From: Vibrio tubiashii ATCC 19109
GTDB lineage: Bacteria > Pseudomonadota > Gammaproteobacteria > Enterobacterales > Vibrionaceae
Assembly: GCF_000772105.1 (NCBI RefSeq)
Contig: NZ_CP009354.1
Span: forward strand, 1,674,001 to 1,738,000
Direction of reading: 5' to 3'
DNA: 64,000 bases
Positions 15,169-23,137 of the stretch are shown here, one piece after another. Position numbers and translations under genes: made by a program. The notes beneath the pieces were generated by a model. That model ran no database searches. It was not told where the DNA came from and was given only the letters and a program-made list of their open reading frames with translations. Each line of letters starts with the position of its first letter. The first letter of the stretch is position 1.

Positions 15169-15289
15169 TAACGCCCTGCTAAGTGGCTGACAACGCGACC
15201 ACCGCACTTAACCATACCACCGTAAACACTATACCCGACTTGAACTAAAATTGCCCCGCGTTGGCAGTCCGTCTTGAGCAGATTGTTAG
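15169..15289 (-). repeat. attC site
   Basis: TAACGCCCTGCTAAGTGGCTGACAACGC at the left and CCCCGCGTTGGCAGTCCGTCTTGAGCAGATTGTTAG at the right; close to the site at 14,040. Confidence 0.93.
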
Positions 15290-15607
15290 TTGGCTAGCGC
15301 GCACTGAAGTTTCCATTTTCCACAGTAGAATCAGCGAGCGCCCTAAATTAGTAGACTGGACAACTTAAACATCCAAAGCTCCCTTTGCAAAGGCAAGCTA
15401 AAAGCTACGATAGTCCATTGCATGCAAGAGTCACTGAAACCAGTAAACCTGATACGCCCGTTCTTCAAACCAGACACAAAACTAGAAAGGCAAGCTAGCC
15501 ACCAAGCCAATTCAATAACAGAGAAATTTCTGCTTGCCGAAGTACGGAGAACGGATGTAAACGACGCCTACAGAACCCGTACCTAAAACCAAGAAACAAA
15601 TACCAAC
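15290..15607. other. ORF-less cassette
   Basis: About 320 bases. The longest minus-strand frame crosses the neighbouring attC and joins two cassettes, so it cannot be a real gene. A possible short hydrophobic peptide of about 25 residues lies near the right end but has only a TTG start and no clear ribosome site. Confidence 0.6.
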
Positions 15608-15729
15608 TAACGACGTGTTAAGTGGTGAGCAACGCACCACCACACTTGATAAAACCACCTTAATCACTGCACTAGATTTTGCAACCAAAACTGCCGAGCG
15701 TTGAGAATCCAGCTTGAACACATTGTTAA
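15608..15729 (-). repeat. attC site
   Basis: TAACGACGTGTTAAGTGGTGAGCAACGC at the left (ACGACG in place of ACGCCC) and GCCGAGCGTTGAGAATCCAGCTTGAACACATTGTTA at the right. Confidence 0.9.
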
Positions 15730-16094
15730 TAAAGTACTTTCGGCGCGCTCTAGACCCAAACAAACCACTGAACTCAGCACCACAAACCAACCATATTTTT
15801 GCTGGCTGCTGACCCACTTTACTTTCCAAAGACCAAGCTGCAGCAAACACGAAGCCTAAGGTTACAAAGGACGAGCCACCCACTGAAGTCACGGACAGTT
15901 AATTGCCACAACGATGAAATTTTGGGAGCGAAGATGGTTGTTGGCATATTAGCGCTATCGATGATTTCAAATGGCATTTACGCCAAAGAAACGACGAACT
16001 CGAAACGAATTATTAACCTAGAACTGAACGGCTAAACCAACAGCTTATGACCAACTACTTGCCATAAAACACCATTCGTTTACAGCAAGCTTAT
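15730..16094. other. cassette without a minus-strand gene
   Basis: About 365 bases between attC sites. On the minus strand only frames reading through the attC exist. On the plus strand there is a small reading frame with a signal-like start (15934-16035). No similarity to the other ORF-less cassettes is evident. Confidence 0.55.
15934..16035 (+). CDS. possible 33-residue exported or membrane peptide
   Basis: A plus-strand frame with GGGAG 6 bases before an ATG encodes a 33-residue peptide, starting with a hydrophobic stretch MVVGILALSMISNGIYA that looks like a signal peptide ending in a plausible A-x-A-like cleavage region, then a charged tail ETTNSKRIINLELNG. It would be antiparallel to all other cassette genes. 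The frame is short and could be chance; no family recognised. Confidence 0.25.
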   Translation: MVVGILALSMISNGIYAKETTNSKRIINLELNG

Positions 16095-16216
16095 TAACGC
16101 CCTGTTAAGGTGTGAGCAACGCAATACCGATGCTTCCGCATGCCACCTTAAACACTAAACGTAACGCATAGTAAAAATGCCAAGCGTTGCGAATCACTCT
16201 TAAACAGTTTGTTATG
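16095..16216 (-). repeat. attC site
   Basis: TAACGCCCTGTTAAGGTGTGAGCAACGC at the left and CAAGCGTTGCGAATCACTCTTAAACAGTTTGTTATG at the right. Confidence 0.93.
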
Positions 16217-16314
16217 TGCAAACTTCCACCAAGTGGATGTCCCGCTATATATCAAGACTGGTACCAATACTTTTCTGTTAACTTCAAGCAATTTATACCA
16301 GCCAAAAATCATTG

Positions 16315-16587
16315 TTAAGGTAACGATATATCTTTATCCCAGAACAAAGATTCAACCTCTAAACAACTAATCTGATTCTTTAGAGAACTGACATCTACCC
16401 CCCAGCGACGACAAATAACCAACAAACGCCTAATGACATCACCTGAAACTGATGACTTGAAATGAATTTCTAGATTTAGACCAACACCAACTACCTTTTC
16501 AAACTCTGGTAATGAGTACAAACAAGCGAAAAATACTTCTTCGTCTTCTTGTCCGTAAAAACTTGGTCCTTGAATGGTTACTATCAT
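16315..16587 (-). CDS. hypothetical protein (90 aa)
   Basis: A small soluble acidic protein beginning MIVTIQGPSFYGQEDEEVFFACLYSLPEFEKVVGVG, then LNLEIHFKSSVSGDVIRRLLVICRRWGVDVSSL. The alternation of strands and helices suggests a small alpha/beta fold; no family is recognised. The ATG at 16587 has GGAG 7 bases upstream and is preferred to an ATG four codons earlier. The IS3-family element lies directly upstream, between this gene and the next attC, and may have displaced its promoter region or supply transcription. Confidence 0.6.
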   Translation of the reverse strand: MIVTIQGPSFYGQEDEEVFFACLYSLPEFEKVVGVGLNLEIHFKSSVSGDVIRRLLVICRRWGVDVSSLKNQISCLEVESLFWDKDISLP

Positions 16588-16657
16588 TTGTGACTCCACA
16601 CTCTAACCTATTTTAGACTGGCACTGGTGTACCCCACAAAAAGTAGACAGTACATAA

Positions 16658-17509
16658 CTACATACTCTCGTACTCAACTGGGCTGACATGCCCCAACGCT
16701 GAGTGTCTTCTTTTGCGATTGTAAAATACCTCGATGTATTCGAAGATGCCCATTCGGGCTTCTTCGACAGTTTGGTAATCTTCCGCGTATATCAGTTCGA
16801 CTTTCAGTCGACTGTAGAACGACTCCATCACCGCATTATCCCAACAGTTACCCTGCCGACTCATGCTCGGTACACCTCCATGCTTGCGCATGAAGTCTTG
16901 ATATTTATATGCTCTGTATTGTACACCACGGTCCGAGTGGATAATGATGCCCTTAGGCGGCTTACGTGACTCAAATGCCATTTTTAGCGCATTGGTGATG
17001 AGCTCGACGGTCATCGTTGTACCTAGCGACCAACCCACTATACGCCTTGAATGCAAGTCCATCACTGTCGCCAAGAACAGCCAATGCCTCTTCACCCAGA
17101 TATACGTGATGTCCGTAACCCACTTCTGATTTGGTATTTCAGACTCAAAGTCTCGGCGCAGTAAATTGTCAGCAACATTCGTCATCGCCGCCACATCCTT
17201 GCTGTATTTAAACCCTTTACCATTGCGTGCCCTGATACCTTTTTCCTTCATAATATCAGCCACATAATTCACGCAGCAGGCGTGGCCCGCTTCGTTTAGT
17301 TCTTCGGCTATTCGCACAGACCCGTAACGTGCCCGATATTGGGCAAAGGTACACATCACTAACTGCTCAAAGCGCTTTCGCCGCTTTGAACGTTCACTCG
17401 GCGTATGATGACACCACTTGTAGTAACCGCCTCGACTCACTTCTAACGCTCGGCACATTAAGCTAATGGAATACTCGCCTACGTAGCTTTCTATGAACTC
17501 GTACTTCAC
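16658..17509 (-). CDS. IS3-family transposase OrfB (DDE integrase domain)
   Basis: 283 residues with an HTH_21-like N-terminus (SERSKRRKRFEQLVMCTFAQYRARYGSVRIAEEL) and an rve integrase core. The three catalytic residues are the Asp in WVTDITYIW, the Asp in IIHSDRGVQY, and the Glu in DNAVMESFYSRLK, spaced normally, and the C-terminus ends YNRKRRHSALGHVSPVEYE. It begins at a GTG overlapping the orfA stop. In IS3 elements OrfAB is made by -1 frameshifting; a possible slippery run CAAAAG lies just before the orfA stop. The frame is intact, so the element may be active. Confidence 0.95.
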   Translation of the reverse strand: MKYEFIESYVGEYSISLMCRALEVSRGGYYKWCHHTPSERSKRRKRFEQLVMCTFAQYRARYGSVRIAEELNEAGHACCVNYVADIMKEKGIRARNGKGFKYSKDVAAMTNVADNLLRRDFESEIPNQKWVTDITYIWVKRHWLFLATVMDLHSRRIVGWSLGTTMTVELITNALKMAFESRKPPKGIIIHSDRGVQYRAYKYQDFMRKHGGVPSMSRQGNCWDNAVMESFYSRLKVELIYAEDYQTVEEARMGIFEYIEVFYNRKRRHSALGHVSPVEYESM

Positions 17510-17814
17510 TTTTGCTGCTTCGCGAAGTACGCCGAGACCTTCTTTAGGAATTCCATTTCATCTTTGAGTCGCTTGTTCTCGCGCCTAAGCGCTCGGAGTT
17601 CTTCGGACTCTTTCTTCGAATAGTCGACACCATCTAAGGTGTTAAACTGTTTATCCGATAGGCGTGTGAACTGACGCTTCCAGTTCCGGATTTGCTGGGC
17701 ACTGATGCCTAGCTCCTTGGCAACGGAAACTGCTGTTCGGCCAGGAAGACTGGCCAAGCGAACGGCTTCTTTACGGAACTCTTCGGTGTACGCTGGATTA
17801 CGATGTTTAGCCAT
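17506..17814 (-). CDS. IS3-family transposase OrfA (helix-turn-helix protein)
   Basis: 102 residues: a transposase_8 helix-turn-helix (YTEEFRKEAVRLASLPGRTAVSVAKELGISAQQIRNWKRQF) followed by a leucine-zipper coiled coil (EELRALRRENKRLKDEMEFLKKV). It binds the element's ends and multimerises with the fusion product OrfAB. GAGAGG precedes the ATG. It overlaps orfB by 4 bases. Confidence 0.95.
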   Translation of the reverse strand: MAKHRNPAYTEEFRKEAVRLASLPGRTAVSVAKELGISAQQIRNWKRQFTRLSDKQFNTLDGVDYSKKESEELRALRRENKRLKDEMEFLKKVSAYFAKQQK

Positions 17815-17885
17815 AAATCACCTCTCAATTAGACCCTAGGTCTAACTTAGTAAAGTGTCTACTAAACGTGGGGTACTCGGAAACA

Positions 17886-18008
17886 TAACGCCGCGTTAAG
17901 TGGTGAGCAACGCATACCACTGCACTTAAAGTATTGTGCCGTAAACACTTAAATTGAAGCAAACCAAAAGTGCCGAGCGTTGGGAATCCGTCTTAAACGC
18001 TTTGTTAT
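17886..18008 (-). repeat. attC site
   Basis: TAACGCCGCGTTAAGTGGTGAGCAACGC at the left and GCCGAGCGTTGGGAATCCGTCTTAAACGCTTTGTTAT at the right; close to the site at 13,421. Confidence 0.93.
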
Positions 18009-18025
18009 ATGCAACTTCACTTTCA

Positions 18026-18628
18026 CTATGTAGTAGCTAACTTTTCTAGTTCTTTTCGAATTTCAGCCAAGTCAGATTGTAGTTTTCTAGTACTAAGATC
18101 GGTCTCTTCTAAATACTTTCTAATATTTTTAGACCTAGCAATTAACTGTTTTCTATATTCAGGTGTTACGGTTTTATTTCCTATACCATTACCGAGTTCT
18201 TCCATTTCTTTGGAGCACTCATTGAGTTGTCCCACAAGTGTATTTTGCCCATCTATTTCTACTTCTAGAATTGCACTTATACAACTAATCTGTGCCTGTA
18301 ACAGGCTAATTCTTTGGTTTTTTTCTTCAAGAGCATTTGCTTTCTTTTGAAGCTCGTTTGCAAATTTCTGTTCATGCGCTTGCTCTTGATGAGACTTTGC
18401 TGATTGTAACAATGCCTTTTTAGTTTCTTTCAACTCATCTTTTTGAGTTTGATAAGTTTTTGCTAGATAGATCAGTGCAAGCAATGCAATAACTGGATTT
18501 AAGACCCCTCCTAAGTAATCACCAAATGCTCCCCAAACGCCCTGATCTGTAGAAAAAGCACCGAAGCCAAATTGATACAAGTACAACCCTAAGACACCAA
18601 CTGCCAAGCCTATTACTGCATATATCAT
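18026..18628 (-). CDS. membrane-anchored coiled-coil protein with PutAbiC-like N-terminus
   Basis: 200 residues. Two hydrophobic segments flank the motif WGAFGDYLGGVLNPVIALLA (residues 32-51), continuing LIYLAKTYQTQKDEL. This G-x-F-G-D-x-x-G-G-x-x-N-P block followed by a Q-x-x-E-L helix is the N-terminal signature of proteins annotated as putative phage abortive infection (PutAbiC) and of related membrane coiled-coil proteins. The rest (residues 65-200) is a long charged coiled coil with no enzymatic motif. An inner-membrane position with the coiled coil in the cytoplasm is likely. A role in abortive infection is inference. The ribosome site is distant (GAGGT about 15 bases upstream). Confidence 0.6.
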   Translation of the reverse strand: MIYAVIGLAVGVLGLYLYQFGFGAFSTDQGVWGAFGDYLGGVLNPVIALLALIYLAKTYQTQKDELKETKKALLQSAKSHQEQAHEQKFANELQKKANALEEKNQRISLLQAQISCISAILEVEIDGQNTLVGQLNECSKEMEELGNGIGNKTVTPEYRKQLIARSKNIRKYLEETDLSTRKLQSDLAEIRKELEKLATT

Positions 18629-18671
18629 GAATTCTAAATTTACCTCTTATTTGAGAGCTCGAACTTGCATA

Positions 18672-18792
18672 TAACGCCCTGTTAAGGTGTGAGCAACGCA
18701 ATACCGAAGCTCCCGCATACCACCTTAAACACTAAAACCAACGCATAGTAAAAATGCCACGCGTTGCGAATCACTCTTAAACAGTTTGTTAG
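18672..18792 (-). repeat. attC site
   Basis: TAACGCCCTGTTAAGGTGTGAGCAACGC at the left and CCACGCGTTGCGAATCACTCTTAAACAGTTTGTTAG at the right. Confidence 0.93.
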
Positions 18793-19547
18793 CCGTCATT
18801 TTCCACGCACTCTTGCTCTGAGTTTATGTGGTGAGAAAATGCTAATAACAAACTGTTGAACATTTCTTCGATACCAACGTCTTCAAGGTTGGTTGTTGGT
18901 TTAACCTTACTTTTAACTATTTTTCTAACTTTTATGTAGTGGACCACTCCACAAGCCCGAGATACAACCGTTAGCTCCTCGTCTAACAAAGCTAAAACCT
19001 CCCTTAGCCCATTATCGTGAGCTTCTGTTACTTGCTTTTGGAGGAAAGCACTGATGCTTTGATCGGTTGTGAACAAGTCCGTACTTTGCAGTTGTTCTAA
19101 ATACGACTTCTGGAGCATTACCATTTTAGTTGCAACGTCTTTACCTCGGAGTTGGAAAGCAAGAATAGGTTTGTCTTTAGCAAGCTCGTTAATCGTATTC
19201 GAATAGCCAGAAATAAATTCTTGCGATAACTCTGGAGTAATCTGCTCAATAAGTTGTGAAAAATACCCCAGCATCAATTCCTGATTCTGTCGTGGAATAA
19301 CTACACCTGCAATTCTCTTTTTATCAAAGTATTTCCGACATTCGTTGAGGTATTGTTCATATAATTCTGAGGGCGACATAGCTGACGCTAACACGTGTGC
19401 ACGAAACTCTAATAAATAGAACAATACCTGACGCGTCGTTCGTAGCTTTTCAGCTCGCACTTTGGCGTAATACCCGAAACCGCTAAAGACTGCACTTAAT
19501 GTGACTCCAGCGATCCCTATAAGGGCTGCGATAACTTGAACTTCCAA
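18789..19547 (-). CDS. hypothetical membrane protein (252 aa)
   Basis: The protein starts with a hydrophobic segment (VIAALIGIAGVTLSAVFSGFGYYAKV) followed by a long helical cytoplasmic or periplasmic domain with no recognised motif. I choose a TTG start (LEVQVIAALIG) because GGAGG lies 5 bases upstream and the longer frame begins inside the attC core; the same GGAGG region contains an out-of-frame ATG. The architecture, one N-terminal anchor plus a helical domain of about 220 residues, resembles the next cassette gene. Unknown function. Confidence 0.65.
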   Translation of the reverse strand: MEVQVIAALIGIAGVTLSAVFSGFGYYAKVRAEKLRTTRQVLFYLLEFRAHVLASAMSPSELYEQYLNECRKYFDKKRIAGVVIPRQNQELMLGYFSQLIEQITPELSQEFISGYSNTINELAKDKPILAFQLRGKDVATKMVMLQKSYLEQLQSTDLFTTDQSISAFLQKQVTEAHDNGLREVLALLDEELTVVSRACGVVHYIKVRKIVKSKVKPTTNLEDVGIEEMFNSLLLAFSHHINSEQECVENDG

Positions 19548-19564
19548 TTTTCCTCCATGACGGC

Positions 19565-19684
19565 TAACGCCCAATTAAGTTGTGAGCAACGCTGCTACCT
19601 TACTAAAACACTGCGCCGTAATCACCAAACAAGTTGAAACCGAAAGTGCCGAGCGTTGCGAATCAGCTTGAATTGCTTGTTATG
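19565..19684 (-). repeat. attC site
   Basis: TAACGCCCAATTAAGTTGTGAGCAACGC at the left and GCCGAGCGTTGCGAATCAGCTTGAATTGCTTGTTATG at the right. Its end ATTGCTTGTTATG is the same sequence that the IS110-family element interrupts at 7,620. Confidence 0.93.
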
Positions 19685-20339
19685 TGTGTAGCTCTTTGCT
19701 CATGGTTCTAGCTTTAACTTGAATAGCTAGTACGGCATTGTTTATGTCGGTTAGAATATCAGTGTATTCTTCCATATGTACCTCGCTTACCTGCGGATTT
19801 GAAATCCCTTTTTGACGATTAGCCCCAATATCGGATAAACCTTCAGCCAACCAGCTTTTATACTTAGCGATGGATTTCCTCAGTTCGTTGTGCTCGTCAT
19901 CCAAGCCTGGAAAGTATAGATTTTGAATTAACTGTGCCTTATTCCAAACCTGATCATCATATTCATGCGATTGATTAAAAAAACGGACTTCCACTTCTTT
20001 ATGAAACGAATCCGTCAACCCCATAACTAGAAGCATATATTGTTCAAGTTTAGACCTGCGAATTTGGGATATTTCCTTCTTGTTCCAAGACTGGAACTCT
20101 AAGTCAGTTCTTATTTTTTCTGTAACGCTAGCAGTGAGTTCAGTTTGGACTTTAATCGTGTTCAAACTTGACTCAATTGCAGAAAACTTGGCTTTCTCAG
20201 AGTATAAAGTTTTAAAAAACGCCACTAGAGAAGCTAGTATCAATGCTAACAAAATCACGACTACATAGTATTCGAGTTCAGACCAAACAGTTTGGTCTAT
20301 TAAAGCTTGCGCTAGTTTATTAACAGTATCTTCGTTCAT
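19680..20339 (-). CDS. hypothetical membrane protein with coiled coil (219 aa)
   Basis: One hydrophobic segment at residues 23-43 (YYVVVILLALILASLVAFFKTLY), then a heptad-like region (EKAKFSAIESSLNTIKVQTELTASVTEKIRTDLEFQSWNKKEISQIRRSKLEQYMLL) and a helical C-terminal domain. No catalytic motif or family recognised. AGGT lies 5 bases before the ATG. Together with the genes at 12,836, 18,026 and 18,789 it forms a set of anchor-plus-coiled-coil cassette proteins. Confidence 0.65.
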   Translation of the reverse strand: MNEDTVNKLAQALIDQTVWSELEYYVVVILLALILASLVAFFKTLYSEKAKFSAIESSLNTIKVQTELTASVTEKIRTDLEFQSWNKKEISQIRRSKLEQYMLLVMGLTDSFHKEVEVRFFNQSHEYDDQVWNKAQLIQNLYFPGLDDEHNELRKSIAKYKSWLAEGLSDIGANRQKGISNPQVSEVHMEEYTDILTDINNAVLAIQVKARTMSKELHT

Positions 20340-20356
20340 TATTTACCTCGAACACA

Positions 20357-20476
20357 TAACGCCCAATTAACGTGTGAGCAGCGCAGCCACTGAACTAAAC
20401 CACTGCGCTGTAAACACGAAACTCAACCCGAAGTGAGAGCGCCAAGCGTTGCGAATCACTGTTGAATTGTTTGTTA
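20357..20476 (-). repeat. attC site
   Basis: TAACGCCCAATTAACGTGTGAGCAGCGC at the left and CCAAGCGTTGCGAATCACTGTTGAATTGTTTGTTATG at the right; almost identical to the site at 22,427. Confidence 0.93.
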
Positions 20477-20936
20477 TGTTTTACCACAAGTTACTGACTT
20501 AATTGAGAAAGAACTGCGATTTCCGACTAATTTTCTGAACTAAACCACAAGGTAAGAACCGACTTGGCCACCAAAGACGACCAACCAAAAACGAATAATT
20601 CCACTTCCCTACCCAATGAGGCAACCCGACCAAGAAACAACGAGCTCACTATCTTTCCAACCAAAGCGCAAAACAATGCTGAATTGCCGAGGCAACTGCC
20701 AAGCCGAAATGCTAATTGACTAAGAACCTAGAAGCGACTTTGAACCAGTTAAACTAGAAGCCAACCGCCACGACCTGACAATGAAGCAACCCGCGGACAT
20801 TGGCATGTTTTACGGGCTGAGAGATTCAAGAATTTAGACCGACAATGCGGATTTGCTGAGTCTACTAGGGACGAATTGCCAGAGGGACAAAGAACTAGAG
20901 CCCAAGACCTTTAAGCCTTTGAAATACAAGTAAACA
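20477..20936. other. ORF-less cassette, duplicate A
   Basis: About 460 bases, homologous along its whole length to the cassette at 22,547-23,006. A reading frame open in the duplicate is stopped here by TAA and lacks the start codon, so the pair is unlikely to encode a conserved protein on that strand. Confidence 0.7.
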
Positions 20937-21055
20937 TAACGCCCAATTAAGTTGTGAGCAACGCTGCCACCTTACCTAAACACTGCACCGTAATCACCAA
21001 ACCAATTGAAACCGAAAGCGCCGAGCGTTGCGAATCAGCTTGAATTGTTTGTTAT
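20937..21055 (-). repeat. attC site
   Basis: TAACGCCCAATTAAGTTGTGAGCAACGC at the left and GCCGAGCGTTGCGAATCAGCTTGAATTGTTTGTTAT at the right. Confidence 0.93.
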
Positions 21056-21061
21056 ACGAAT

Positions 21062-21745
21062 TTACCAGACGTGCTCCATACCCTGCCATGTTAAGAACTT
21101 ACCACTTTGCTCTAGGGTCAGGTTACGAGCAAGTTTAACAATACCTGACGCACTTTCTTCAACAGTAATGTCAGCATCTTTGCCCCCCATATCCGTTTTA
21201 ACCCAGCCCGGATGAATTGGGCAAACGACAATTCCTTTTGGCTTCAATTCTAACGCCAACACTTGCATAACTTTGTTAACCGCTGCTTTTGAGCTTCGAT
21301 ACGCATACATGCCATAGCTTTCTCGGTTTAATGCACCCATTTGACTTGAAATCGTGATAATACGAGGGTTAGCAGTGGTTTCTAGAAGCCCTAAGAGAGC
21401 TCGGCTAACCATAAGAGGGGCTATTGAGTTTACGGCAAAGGTGTTGAGCCACTCTTTCGAGTTGATGGCCTCCATTGATTGTTCATCTGATCCAATAACA
21501 CCTGCATTATTAATAAGTATGTCTAGTTGAACATTTGATAGCTTAGAAGCCAAATTAAGTATTGAGATTTCGTCAGTGACCTCTAGTTCATACAATGTCA
21601 ATGAACGATTAACGAGCAGGCTTTTTAATTGCGTTGAAGGCTCACCACGATAAGTCGAGATGACTTTGTAACCTAAAGCTAAAAACTGGCGAGTTAACTC
21701 AAGTCCAATTCCCCTTGAAGCACCAGTAATTAAGACTGTTTCCAT
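21062..21745 (-). CDS. short-chain dehydrogenase/reductase
   Basis: A classical SDR of 227 residues: TGASRGIG cofactor motif at residues 7-14, NNAG at about 80-83, the catalytic Ser in RIITISSQMGAL and Y-x-x-x-K in MYAYRSSKAAVN, and the PGWVKTDMGG block after the active site. It resembles the C-factor-like/carbonyl reductase branch. It reduces or oxidises a small carbonyl/alcohol with NAD(P)H; the substrate is unknown. The start METVLITGASRG is preceded by AAGGAAA; the longer frame is translated attC sequence. Confidence 0.92.
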   Translation of the reverse strand: METVLITGASRGIGLELTRQFLALGYKVISTYRGEPSTQLKSLLVNRSLTLYELEVTDEISILNLASKLSNVQLDILINNAGVIGSDEQSMEAINSKEWLNTFAVNSIAPLMVSRALLGLLETTANPRIITISSQMGALNRESYGMYAYRSSKAAVNKVMQVLALELKPKGIVVCPIHPGWVKTDMGGKDADITVEESASGIVKLARNLTLEQSGKFLTWQGMEHVW

Positions 21746-21767
21746 TTGCTGAATTTCCTTATTCGTA

Positions 21768-21888
21768 TAACGCCCTGCTAAGTGGCTGACAACGCGACCA
21801 CCGCACTTAACCAAACCACCGTAAACACTACACCCGACTTGAACCAAAATTGCCCCGCGTTGACAGTCCGTCTTAAGCAGTTTGTTAG
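21768..21888 (-). repeat. attC site
   Basis: TAACGCCCTGCTAAGTGGCTGACAACGC at the left and CCCCGCGTTGACAGTCCGTCTTAAGCAGTTTGTTAG at the right. Confidence 0.93.
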
Positions 21889-21905
21889 CTATAATGCGCA
21901 ATTTT

Positions 21906-22406
21906 TTATTTGGACATGTATTCTAGAGTTTCTCTATTTAACTCTATCGATGTGGATATAGGGTCAACCAATATTGCTTCATAGTCATTAGATCGTAACA
22001 CTAACTCCCAAACATTCTTCCCTTTAACAACTACCCCAGTTACAGGGAAGTCAAAAAACTGCTTTAACTCATTCCAGTTGCTAAAAATAGGTAACAATGA
22101 CTTCCCAGACTCATCTTCAATTGAAAGCAAATCCCATTCCGAATCGACATCCTTGAACACGTACCCTTGTGAATCTGGCTCCGTTATTTGACGACTTGGA
22201 TTTGAAGCAATCAGATATGACGCGTTTGTAAGACTTTCCATCAATTTCTCTCTAGTAGCGTCATTGCTATTATCCTTAAACGCTTGAACTGCAGCAGTAA
22301 GCGAAGAATTGTCTAATGCTATGTTGTACTTTTCTACTTCAGAAGCTGATACCCATATTGGTGTACCCAACAAAAGAAACCAGCTAATTAATTTGAAACA
22401 TTTCAC
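21906..22406 (-). CDS. exported SseB-domain-like protein
   Basis: 166 residues. The N-terminus KCFKLISWFLLLGTPIWVSA is a signal peptide. The mature part resembles the SseB N-terminal domain: SLTAAVQAFKDNSNDATREKLMESLTNASYLIAS, then WDLLSIEDESGKSLLPIFSNWNELKQFF, VTGVVVKGKNVWEL, and a strand EAILVDPISTSIELNRETL, the place where SseB proteins have the conserved N-P. I use a GTG start with AAGGAG 6 bases upstream. The match is by pattern. SseB proteins are usually cytoplasmic, so an exported one is odd. Role unknown. Confidence 0.6.
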   Translation of the reverse strand: MKCFKLISWFLLLGTPIWVSASEVEKYNIALDNSSLTAAVQAFKDNSNDATREKLMESLTNASYLIASNPSRQITEPDSQGYVFKDVDSEWDLLSIEDESGKSLLPIFSNWNELKQFFDFPVTGVVVKGKNVWELVLRSNDYEAILVDPISTSIELNRETLEYMSK

Positions 22407-22426
22407 CTTAAACTCCTTGATATAGC

Positions 22427-22546
22427 TAACGCCCAATTAACGTGTGAGCAGCGCAAACACTGAACTTGAACACTGCGCCGTAAACACTTAACTCAACCCG
22501 AAGTGAGAGCGCCAAGCGTTGCGAATCACTGTTGAATTGTTTGTTA
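22427..22546 (-). repeat. attC site
   Basis: TAACGCCCAATTAACGTGTGAGCAGCGC at the left and CCAAGCGTTGCGAATCACTGTTGAATTGTTTGTTATG at the right; twin of the site at 20,357. Confidence 0.93.
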
Positions 22547-23006
22547 TGTTTTACCACAAACACATGATTTAATTGAGAAAGAACTACTATTTCTGACTAG
22601 TTTTCTGAAGTAAACCACAAGGCTAGAACCAACTTGACCGCCAAAGGCGACCAACCAGAAACGAATAATTCCATTTCCCTACCCAATGAGGCAACCCGAC
22701 TAAGCACCAACAAGCGCCCTATCTTTCCAACCAAAGCGCAAGACAATGACAGGTTGCCGAGACAACTGCCAAGGTAGAATGCCAATTCACTAAGAACCTC
22801 AAAGCGACTTTGGGCCAGTAAAACAAAAAGCCAACCGCCACGACCTGACAATGAAGCAACCCACGAACATTGACATGTTTTACGGGCTGAGAGATTCAAA
22901 AACTTAGGCCGACAATGCGGATTTGCTGAGTCTACTAGGGACGAATTGCCAGAGGGACAAAGAACTAGAGCCTGAGACATTTAAGCCTTTGAAATACAAG
23001 TAAACA
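22547..23006. other. ORF-less cassette, duplicate B
   Basis: About 460 bases, the diverged copy of the cassette at 20,477. A 127-codon minus-strand frame is open in this copy, but its composition (rich in Ser, Leu and Cys) and its disruption in the other copy argue that it is a chance frame. Confidence 0.7.
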
Positions 23007-23128
23007 TAACGCCCTGCTAAGTGGCTAGCAACTCTTACCACCACACTTAAACTAACCACCGTAAACACTGCACCAAACGAGAACTAAAATTGCCGAGCGT
23101 TGATAGTCCGTCTTAAGCAGTTTGTTAG
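23007..23128 (-). repeat. attC site
   Basis: TAACGCCCTGCTAAGTGGCTAGCAACTC at the left and GCCGAGCGTTGATAGTCCGTCTTAAGCAGTTTGTTAG at the right. Confidence 0.93.
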
Positions 23129-23137
23129 CTACGTACA

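Larger units (their letters stand above)
16628..17877 (-). mobile_element. IS3-family insertion sequence
   Basis: An element of about 1.25 kb with orfA and orfB in the IS3 arrangement. Imperfect terminal inverted repeats are visible: TACCCCAC then AGTAGACA at the left, and the complement of TGTCTACT...GTGGGGTA at the right. The ends are inferred from these repeats and may be off by one or two bases; a clear target duplication is not visible. It sits in the 5' part of one cassette, not in an attC. Confidence 0.88.

Noticed and set aside
15512..15892. Minus-strand frame of 126 codons
   Set aside because: Crosses an attC and joins two cassettes; a cassette gene should end at or before the attC.
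22597..22980. Minus-strand frame of 127 codons in an ORF-less cassette
   Set aside because: The homologous cassette at 20,477 lacks the start codon and has a stop in the same frame.
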